NCBI GenBank assembly: GCA_029777145.1 | Contig: JAKOSS010000641.1 | Location: 1 to 5,092, forward strand | Reading direction: 5' to 3' | Origin: Acidobacteriota bacterium | Lineage (GTDB): Bacteria > Acidobacteriota > Blastocatellia > Pyrinomonadales > Pyrinomonadaceae | Length of the DNA: 5,092 nt | In this document: one piece after another, positions 1 to 4,762 of the stretch | Position numbering within the stretch: the first letter of the stretch is position 1 | Layout of the letters: every line of letters begins with the position of its first letter | Notes under the pieces: model-generated | Seen by the model: only the letters and a program-made list of their open reading frames with translations | What the model was told of the DNA's origin: nothing | Databases searched by the model: none | Made by a program: the position numbers and the translations under genes

Positions 1-713
1 AAGAACCTTGGCGATTCGCCGGTGACGAGCACGTAAACCGATTTCGCCAGTGAATAGATGTCGGCCGCCGGCGTCAGTTCCGAAACGGAAGCCGTCGCCT
101 CGTCGGCGAGCAGCGGCGAATGCTCGGGCGGCGCGTAGATATTGGTCCCGACGCGCGTGATCGGCGTGTCGGACTGCGAGAACCGCGCGACGCCGAAATC
201 GGCGATCTTCACCGTCTTGAGATCGCGCGTCAGAAGCAGATTCTGCGGCTTTATGTCGCGGTGGATGACGCCGTGACGATGCGCGTGGGCGAGCCCGGCG
301 CAGACTTGCTCGGTATATTCGAGCGCCTCCGCGACCGTCAGCGACTTCGACCGGCAGAGCTTCGCGAGATCGCCGCCCGGCAGATATTCAAGCACCAGAT
401 AGTGAAAGACCGTGCTCCGGAGATCGCGCGCCGTTCCGTGTCCGAGCCGGCTGACGACATTCGGATGTCGGACGCGATCGAGCGCGACGGCTTCGTTCTG
501 AAAGTTCTCGACGAGCGTGCGTTCAAGGTCCTGATCGAGGTCATTCTGCATGAAGACGTTGAGCGCCTTGATAACGACCTCGCCATGCGGCGACTGCTGC
601 GAGGCGATCGTGTCGCGCGCGAGGTAGATCTCGGCATAGCTGCCCCGACCGAGCAGATCGATGACGTCGAATCGCTTGTCAAGCCGGCAGTTTTTCAGAG
701 AAAGTTCACGCAT
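1..713 (-). CDS. Hanks-type Ser/Thr protein kinase, N-terminal part (cut by left edge)
   Basis: Reads leftward from ATG at 713-711 through 237 residues without a stop and runs off the window. The visible part is a nearly complete kinase catalytic domain. It has the glycine-rich loop G22-R-G24-S-Y-A27-E, with Ala in the third Gly position, and the ATP-anchoring lysine in VVIK (K49). Glu74 in [10 protein letters not shown] is the likely helix-C glutamate, followed by the usual HPNVV. The catalytic loop is HRDIKPQN (151-158, D153 catalytic), the metal-binding DFG is at 172-174, and the activation segment ends in [10 protein letters not shown] (188-197). The helix-F motif ADIYSL (217-222) leads into VLVTGESP. 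It should phosphorylate Ser/Thr of unknown cytoplasmic targets; bacterial relatives often carry C-terminal membrane or sensory domains, which would lie beyond the edge. An in-frame TGA 24 to 26 nt upstream of the ATG leaves this ATG as the natural start, with only a weak GAAG as ribosome-binding site. It is divergent from the pectin operon; no functional link is shown. Confidence 0.95.
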   Translation of the reverse strand, partial: MRELSLKNCRLDKRFDVIDLLGRGSYAEIYLARDTIASQQSPHGEVVIKALNVFMQNDLDQDLERTLVENFQNEAVALDRVRHPNVVSRLGHGTARDLRSTVFHYLVLEYLPGGDLAKLCRSKSLTVAEALEYTEQVCAGLAHAHRHGVIHRDIKPQNLLLTRDLKTVKIADFGVARFSQSDTPITRVGTNIYAPPEHSPLLADEATASVSELTPAADIYSLAKSVYVLVTGESPRF

Positions 714-736
714 CTTATGATCTTCGTGAGATCGTC

Positions 737-786
737 AATCAATTACGAACACAACGTCCGCGATGTTCATTCGATGATAATTGATT
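737..786. repeat. 9-bp inverted repeat in the kinase upstream region
   Basis: AATCAATTA at 737-745 and TAATTGATT at 778-786 are perfect inverted copies separated by 32 nt. A smaller pair, GAACA (747-751) and TGTTC (764-768), is nested inside. It lies 24 to 73 nt upstream of the kinase start, overlapping a weak minus-strand -10-like TATCAT (complement of 774-779). It could be a regulator site or promoter structure for the kinase. AT-rich arms of this length can also arise by chance. Confidence 0.3.
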
Positions 787-1023
787 CCGCCCGATCTTTG
801 TAGGCAAATCGCAATTCGCGGGACGCAGCGCGCCGCGAGAACGCTCCCTGACGTGTTCTGAGATCGGATTGGTAAGACCTGTAGTTCGGTTCGTCGGCAA
901 ATCCCATGCGGCGTTCAGAATCCGCAAATCGTCCGAAAACTTCCTGCCGATTGCCGGAGATGCACGTTGTGAGTACAGGCAACCGATTAACTGAATTCCG
1001 GCCTGGACAAATCTTGCGGATCA
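787..1023. other. Intergenic stretch without a supported gene
   Basis: This is the left half of the divergent intergenic region. Two short minus-strand open frames cross it, but both begin at TTG without a ribosome-binding site and show no recognisable domain. The word GCAAATC occurs three times (804-810, 897-903, 924-930). Two nested complementary pairs, TTCTGA (856-861) with TCAGAA (915-920) and GGATT (866-870) with AATCC (900-904), could fold a loose RNA stem. TTGGT-AAG-ACCT at 869-880 is a degenerate look-alike of the palindrome at 1032-1052. None of this is strong enough to name a feature. Confidence 0.4.
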
Positions 1024-1026
1024 GGG

Positions 1027-1055
1027 TTGCAATAATTGGTTAAACCAATTATGAT
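1027..1055 (+). promoter_or_regulatory. Candidate sigma-70-type promoter of the pectin operon
   Basis: A -10-like TATGAT (1050-1055, 5 of 6 to TATAAT) sits 17 nt downstream of a -35-like TTGCAA (1027-1032, 4 of 6 to TTGACA). The spacer has the optimal length and is almost entirely occupied by the palindrome at 1032-1052, a common arrangement for repressed promoters. Transcription would start near 1062, leaving a leader of about 250 nt before the ATG at 1311. The call is a motif match only; housekeeping promoters of the presumed phylum are not tightly characterised. Confidence 0.45.
1032..1052. promoter_or_regulatory. Perfect palindromic operator, FadR/UxuR-like (GntR family)
   Basis: ATAATTGGTT at 1032-1041 and AACCAATTAT at 1043-1052 are perfect inverted copies around a single central A. 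The core TTGGT-TAA-ACCAA fits the TGGT-N(2-3)-ACCA pattern known for FadR-subfamily GntR repressors; the E. coli hexuronate repressors UxuR and ExuR use an N2 version and FadR an N3 version. A looser outer pair, GGGTT (1024-1028) and AACCC (1058-1062), extends the symmetry. Its place inside the promoter spacer ahead of a pectinase operon makes repression relieved by uronates or their derivatives plausible. The regulator gene is not in this window. Confidence 0.6.
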
Positions 1056-1097
1056 TTAACCCGACTTCAGCAGCCATTGATACTTTGAATATCCACC

Positions 1098-1123
1098 GAT
1101 CTGAAACGATTCCGGTTCAGATC
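1098..1123. repeat. 8-bp inverted repeat (leader hairpin 1 or operator)
   Basis: GATCTGAA (1098-1105) and TTCAGATC (1116-1123) are perfect inverted copies with a 10-nt spacer. Two further C-G pairs (1107-1114 and 1108-1113) can form inside. It could be a protein-binding dyad or the first stem of a leader RNA. Confidence 0.45.
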
Positions 1124-1132
1124 CGGCCATCC

Positions 1133-1149
1133 GCGAACAAAGCGTTCGC
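1133..1149 (+). repeat. Short hairpin, 6-bp stem with 5-nt loop (leader hairpin 2)
   Basis: GCGAAC (1133-1138) pairs with GTTCGC (1144-1149) around the loop AAAGC. The stem is GC-rich and compact, which favours RNA folding over a protein operator. Stems this short are common in GC-rich DNA. Confidence 0.3.
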
Positions 1150-1163
1150 CGGTCGATGATTCC

Positions 1164-1181
1164 CGGCGACCGCAGTCGCTG
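1164..1181 (+). repeat. Short hairpin, about 7-bp stem with 4-nt loop (leader hairpin 3)
   Basis: CGGCGAC (1164-1170) can pair with GTCGCTG (1175-1181) using one G-U pair, closing the tetraloop CGCA. It sits between the neighbouring repeats without overlap. Confidence 0.3.
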
Positions 1182-1196
1182 CGAAGTCCGATTCCC

Positions 1197-1221
1197 GTCA
1201 ATCCATTGACCTCGGATTGAC
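1197..1221. repeat. 8-bp inverted repeat with embedded ATTGAC repeats (leader hairpin 4 or operator)
   Basis: GTCAATCC (1197-1204) and GGATTGAC (1214-1221) are perfect inverted copies with a 9-nt spacer. The spacer itself starts with ATTGAC (1205-1210), and ATTGAC recurs at 1216-1221 and 1240-1245, so the first two copies lie 11 nt apart, one helical turn. This could be a regulator-binding array. TTGACA at 1217-1222 resembles a -35 box, but no -10 lies at a proper distance. Confidence 0.4.
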
Positions 1222-1229
1222 ATTCAAGG

Positions 1230-1276
1230 ATGCGCCACAATTGACGCTATAGCCTTGGGCGGCAATTGTGGCGCAT
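1230..1276 (+). repeat. Perfect 14-bp inverted repeat just upstream of the operon start
   Basis: ATGCGCCACAATTG (1230-1243) and CAATTGTGGCGCAT (1263-1276) are perfect inverted copies separated by 19 nt. As RNA this is the strongest stem in the window, ending 34 nt before the ATG and 17 nt before the ribosome-binding site. It is followed by the T-rich TTGATTTTC (1276-1284), so a terminator-like attenuator is possible, although the T run is short. Alternatives are an mRNA-stabilising 5' hairpin or a paired protein-binding site, since each arm contains the self-complementary CAATTG. Confidence 0.65.
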
Positions 1277-1293
1277 TGATTTTCAAACATAAC

Positions 1294-1298
1294 GGGAG
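1294..1298 (+). promoter_or_regulatory. Ribosome-binding site of the CE8-PL10 gene
   Basis: GGGAG lies 12 nt before the ATG at 1311, somewhat farther than usual. A closer ATG at 1300-1302 is out of frame and opens only a four-codon frame, ATG TTC GGA CAA TGA, whose stop overlaps the real start as ATGA. Confidence 0.5.
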
Positions 1299-1310
1299 AA
1301 TGTTCGGACA

Positions 1311-3326
1311 ATGAGAGCACGATTTGCGATCATCGGGTTTCTGATGATTTTGTTCGCCGTCAGCGTGTATGCGCAGAATCCGGATTTGACCGTCGCCGCG
1401 GACGGTTCGGGCGACGTCAGGACCGTGAATGAAGCGATCGCCCGCGTACCCGAGTTCAACCGGAAACGATTCAAGATCGCGATCCGCCCGGGGACGTACG
1501 TAGAACAGATCAACATTCCCGTCACCAAGCCCTACGTGACGCTCACCGGCGACCCGTCGGGCGGCACGAAACTCAGCTTCGACATCAACAACGCGCGCGC
1601 CGGAACGACGTCGGCGGCGTATGCGTTCTACGTCGGCGGGCACGATTTCCGCGCCGAGAACATCACCTTCGAGAACGCTTACGCGTACAAACCGGGACAG
1701 ACCGGAAGCCAGGCGGTCGCCGTGCTTGCCGAAGCCGATCGGATCGTCTTCAGCAAATGCCGGTTCATCGGTTGGCAGGACACCTTGTACGCGAAGAACG
1801 GTCGACAGTATTACGTCGATTCATATATCGAGGGCCACGTCGATTTTATCTTCGGGCAGGCGGCAGCGGTGTTTGAGAACTGCGAGATCCGATCAAAGGG
1901 CAGCGGCTACATCGCGGCGCCGATGCGATTTGCCGACAACGAACCGTCGGGATTTCTTTTCTATCATTCGAAACTGACGGCGAACGACGGCGTCACGGGA
2001 GTTTTCCTCGCGCGACCTTGGCGGGCATATGGGCGAACGGTCTTCATCGATACCGAAATGGGTGCGCATATCCGGCCCGAAGGATGGAACAACTGGGGGA
2101 AGACCGAGAACGAGTCGACCGCGTTCTTCGCCGAATCCGGTTCGACCGGACCGGGATTCGACGCGGCAAAGCGAGCCGCGTGGGCGCGCAAGCTCGACAA
2201 GAATGATCTTGCGTTCTTTACTCCTGACGCCTTTCTAAAGGGAAACGACGGGTGGAATCCGCGAAAGATCGACGACAAATTCGCCGAGTCCGTGCGTCCT
2301 GACTGGAGTCTGATCACGTGGAACGCCGTCATGCGTCAAAAGCCGCTCTGGTATCAGACGGACGAGGCGGCGCGGATCGCCGATCAGGTGGTGCTTTATC
2401 AAAAAACGAACGGCGGTTGGGAAAAGAACGTCGATATGGCGCGCGTCCTCACCGAGTCCGACCGGGCCAAGGTCCGCGCCGCGAAGGACGACATCTCGGA
2501 GTCGACGATCGACAACAACGCGACCCACACGCAGCTCGCATTTCTCGCAAGAACGATCACGGCGAGCCTTCAAAAATCGACGCCGCCGACGAATCATCCG
2601 AAGCACGTCGAATCGTTCAACAAGGGACTCGATTACCTGCTCTCGATTTCGTACGAAAACGGAGGGTTCCCGCAGTTTTATCCGTTGCGAAAGGATTACA
2701 CGCGGCACATCACATTCAACGACGACGCGATGATCGGCGTCCTTGAAGTGCTCCGCGACATCGCGGAAAAGAAACCCGACTATCAGTTCGTCGACGAGGC
2801 GCGGCGCGCGAAGAGCGCGGCGGCCGTCGCCAAGGCGATCCCGCTGATCCTGAAACTTCAGGTCGTCGAAAAAGGCGTCAAAACCGTTTGGGTGCAGCAG
2901 TACGACGAGGTCACGCTCGAGCCGGCGTGGGCGCGCAAGTTTGAGCCGCCGTGCCTGACGGCGAGTGAATCAGTCGGGATCGTCCGCTTTCTGATGGGCA
3001 TCAAAGAACCTTCGGCGGAAGTCGTGGATTCGATCGAATCGGCCGTCAAGTGGTTCCGCGCCAATCAGATCAACGGTTACCGTTTTGAGAGCGTCAAGGG
3101 CGACCGCCAGCTTATCAAGGACGAAAAGGCGACGCCGATCTGGGCGCGCTATTACGAATTCGGAACGATGAGGCCGATCTTTTCGGGCCGCGATTCGGTG
3201 ATCCGGTACGACGTCCGCGAGATCGAATCGGAACGCCGCAACGGCTACGCCTGGTACGGCAATTGGCCCCTGTCACTGATCGAAAAGGACTACCCGAAGT
3301 GGAAGTCCGCACGTGCAAAGAAATAA
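1311..3326 (+). CDS. Secreted bifunctional pectin methylesterase (CE8) and pectate lyase (PL10)
   Basis: A 671-residue fusion of two pectin enzymes. A Sec-type signal peptide covers residues 1-21 (hydrophobic IIGFLMILFAVSVYA, likely cleavage before QNP). Residues 25-310 form a CE8 pectinesterase beta-helix. It has GSQAVA (Q134), WQDTLY (Q156, acid/base D157), GHVDFIFG (nucleophile D178) and ARPWR (R235, W237); the 21-residue gap between the two Asp equals that of D178/D199 in the Erwinia enzyme. CE8 de-esterifies homogalacturonan. After a short linker (310-335), residues 335-665 match PL10 pectate lyases: WYQTDEAARIAD, YQKTNGGWEKN (364-373), STIDNNATHTQLAFLAR (398-414), NGGFPQFYPLR (450-460), HITFNDDAM (466-474), SESVGIVRFLM (552-562) and RYYEFGTMRPIFSGRD (613-628). 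PL10 cleaves demethylated polygalacturonate by calcium-dependent beta-elimination. Both domains look intact. ATG 1311 is chosen because it gives a complete signal peptide. It is the first gene of the operon, 4 nt before the GH28 gene. Confidence 0.95.
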   Translation: MRARFAIIGFLMILFAVSVYAQNPDLTVAADGSGDVRTVNEAIARVPEFNRKRFKIAIRPGTYVEQINIPVTKPYVTLTGDPSGGTKLSFDINNARAGTTSAAYAFYVGGHDFRAENITFENAYAYKPGQTGSQAVAVLAEADRIVFSKCRFIGWQDTLYAKNGRQYYVDSYIEGHVDFIFGQAAAVFENCEIRSKGSGYIAAPMRFADNEPSGFLFYHSKLTANDGVTGVFLARPWRAYGRTVFIDTEMGAHIRPEGWNNWGKTENESTAFFAESGSTGPGFDAAKRAAWARKLDKNDLAFFTPDAFLKGNDGWNPRKIDDKFAESVRPDWSLITWNAVMRQKPLWYQTDEAARIADQVVLYQKTNGGWEKNVDMARVLTESDRAKVRAAKDDISESTIDNNATHTQLAFLARTITASLQKSTPPTNHPKHVESFNKGLDYLLSISYENGGFPQFYPLRKDYTRHITFNDDAMIGVLEVLRDIAEKKPDYQFVDEARRAKSAAAVAKAIPLILKLQVVEKGVKTVWVQQYDEVTLEPAWARKFEPPCLTASESVGIVRFLMGIKEPSAEVVDSIESAVKWFRANQINGYRFESVKGDRQLIKDEKATPIWARYYEFGTMRPIFSGRDSVIRYDVREIESERRNGYAWYGNWPLSLIEKDYPKWKSARAKK

Positions 3327-3330
3327 CGCT

Positions 3331-4752
3331 ATGAAAAATTTCTCTCGACGGGAATTCCTTGAACTTGCGATCGCCGGGACCGGTGCGACACTGCTTCTCT
3401 CGCAGACCGGATTCGCGCAGTCGAGATCCGCCGATCCGTGGCGGACCGAATATCCGAAAATTCTGGCGCGGATCAAGCCGCCGCGTTTCAGGAAACGCGA
3501 TTATTCGGTGCTGAAGTTCGGTGCGGTCGCCGACGGCAAGACGCTTGCGACGGAAGCGTTCCGCAAAGCGATCGAAACCTGCGCAAAGAACGGCGGGGGA
3601 CGTGTCGTCGTGCCTCCGGGCGAGTATCTGTCGGGCGCGATCCATCTCAAGTCGAACGTCAATTTTCATGTCTCGAAGGGCGCGCTTATCAGATTTTCGA
3701 CGGATCCGAAGGACTATCTTCCGATCGTCCATACGCGTTGGGAAGGCATGGAGCTGATGCATCTTTCGCCGCTGATCTACGCCTACGAGCAGACGAACAT
3801 CGCGCTCACGGGCGAGGGAACGCTCGACGGCCAGGGCAAATCGTTCTTCTGGAAATGGCACGGCAACCCGAATTACGGCGGCACTCCGGACGTCATCAGC
3901 CAGAAGGCGGCGCGGGCACGGCTCTACGAATTCATGGAGAAGAACGTCCCCGTAGAACAGCGTATCTTCGGCGAGGGACATTATCTCAGACCGCAGTTCA
4001 TCCAGCCGTACAAATGCACGAACGTGCTGATCGAAGGCGTGACGATCGTCGATTCGCCGATGTGGGAAGTTCACCCGGTACTCTGCCGGAACGTGACCGT
4101 GCGCGGTCTGCATATTTCGTCACACGGCCCGAACAACGACGGCTGCGATCCCGAATCGTGCAAGGACGTTCTGATCGAGAACTGCTATTTCGATACCGGC
4201 GACGATTGCATCGCGATCAAGTCCGGGCGCAACAACGACGGCCGCCGGATCAACGTCCCGACCGAGAACATCATCGTCCGCAACTGCGTCATGAAGGACG
4301 GCCACGGCGGGATCACCGTCGGCAGTGAGATCTCGGGCGGCGTCCGCAACCTCTTCGCGGAGAACAACAATCTCGACAGCGCAAATCTCTGGACGGCGCT
4401 GCGGGTCAAGAACAACGCGTCGCGCGGCGGACTTCTCGAGAACATGTATTTCAGGAACACGATCGTCGGACAGGTTTCGCGCGCGGTCGTCGAGATCGAT
4501 TTCAACTACGAAGAAGGCGCGAAAGGCGATCACACGCCGGTCGTCCGCAACTACGTCGTCGAGAATCTGACGTGTCGGAAAGGGAACCGCGCGGTCGATC
4601 TTCAGGGGCTCGACAAAGCTCCGATCTACGACGTGAAACTCAAGAACTGCAGTTTCGAATCTCTCGACAAACCGTCGGTCATAAAGAATATCAGGGGCTT
4701 GGAACTCGTCGACGTCAAAGTCGGCGGAAAGATCGTCGAAAAGCTCGACTAG
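3331..4752 (+). CDS. Tat-exported GH28 polygalacturonase-family glycoside hydrolase
   Basis: 473 residues. The N terminus is a twin-arginine signal: SRREFLE (5-11), a hydrophobic stretch to about 27 and likely cleavage after GFAQ. The mature part starts with the typical YSVLKFGAVADGKT (58-71) and folds as a right-handed beta-helix of family GH28. All four signature blocks are present: GPNNDGCDP (266-274, D270), DTGDDCIAIKSG (288-299, D291 and D292), GHGG (324-327, H325) and RVK (358-360). The three aspartates are the catalytic set of the inverting GH28 enzymes. It would hydrolyse alpha-galacturonate linkages in demethylated pectin or its oligomers; endo- or exo-action, or rhamnogalacturonan activity, cannot be decided from sequence alone. 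The stretch at 170-220 with GEGHYLRPQFIQPY is longer than in fungal enzymes. ATG 3331 is preferred, 4 nt after the previous stop, because it gives a normal signal peptide. A GTG at 3313, preceded by GGAAG at 3301-3305, would add six residues and overlap the upstream gene. It is the second gene of the operon. Confidence 0.94.
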   Translation: MKNFSRREFLELAIAGTGATLLLSQTGFAQSRSADPWRTEYPKILARIKPPRFRKRDYSVLKFGAVADGKTLATEAFRKAIETCAKNGGGRVVVPPGEYLSGAIHLKSNVNFHVSKGALIRFSTDPKDYLPIVHTRWEGMELMHLSPLIYAYEQTNIALTGEGTLDGQGKSFFWKWHGNPNYGGTPDVISQKAARARLYEFMEKNVPVEQRIFGEGHYLRPQFIQPYKCTNVLIEGVTIVDSPMWEVHPVLCRNVTVRGLHISSHGPNNDGCDPESCKDVLIENCYFDTGDDCIAIKSGRNNDGRRINVPTENIIVRNCVMKDGHGGITVGSEISGGVRNLFAENNNLDSANLWTALRVKNNASRGGLLENMYFRNTIVGQVSRAVVEIDFNYEEGAKGDHTPVVRNYVVENLTCRKGNRAVDLQGLDKAPIYDVKLKNCSFESLDKPSVIKNIRGLELVDVKVGGKIVEKLD

Positions 4753-4756
4753 GAGG
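4751..4756 (+). promoter_or_regulatory. Strong ribosome-binding site of the oxidoreductase gene
   Basis: AGGAGG, a perfect Shine-Dalgarno core, lies 6 nt before the ATG at 4763 and overlaps the TAG stop (4750-4752) of the GH28 gene. It fixes the start of the downstream gene and suggests coupled translation. It is the best ribosome-binding site of the three operon genes. Confidence 0.9.
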
Positions 4757-4762
4757 CGATTT

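Larger units (their letters stand above)
1062..1310 (+). promoter_or_regulatory. Predicted long structured 5' leader of the pectin operon
   Basis: If the promoter call is right, about 250 nt are transcribed before the first codon. From 1098 to 1276 the stretch contains five consecutive, non-overlapping inverted repeats (1098-1123, 1133-1149, 1164-1181, 1197-1221, 1230-1276). A possible anti-ribosome-binding-site sequence, TTCCCGT at 1192-1198, is complementary (one G-U pair) to ACGGGAG at 1292-1298. No known riboswitch class is recognised by eye. The extent and the regulatory role are inference. Confidence 0.35.

Noticed and set aside
120..803. A 227-codon plus-strand open frame
   Set aside because: It is antisense to the kinase, whose motifs (GxG, HRD, DFG, helix F) are clear on the minus strand; the plus frame is rich in Arg and Asp with no domain.
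870..905. tRNA-like fragment (GGTTCG followed by AATCCC)
   Set aside because: There is no acceptor stem, anticodon arm or proper T loop around it.
739..982. Two overlapping minus-strand open frames of 62 and 71 codons upstream of the kinase
   Set aside because: Both start with TTG, lack a ribosome-binding site, overlap each other in different frames and show no recognisable domain or membrane segment.
1217..1253. Second promoter built from TTGACA (1217-1222) and TATAGC (1248-1253)
   Set aside because: The spacer would be 25 nt, far outside the functional range, and the alternatives near 1236-1241 are too close.
3313..3330. GTG at 3313 as start of the GH28 gene
   Set aside because: GGAAG at 3301-3305 is suitably spaced, but it would extend the Tat signal by MQRNNA and overlap the upstream gene; ATG 3331 gives a standard signal. 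Not fully excluded.
3438..4328. A 296-codon plus-strand frame inside the GH28 gene
   Set aside because: It is a shifted reading of the GH28 gene with Arg-rich low-complexity composition and no start signal; the GH28 frame carries all family motifs.
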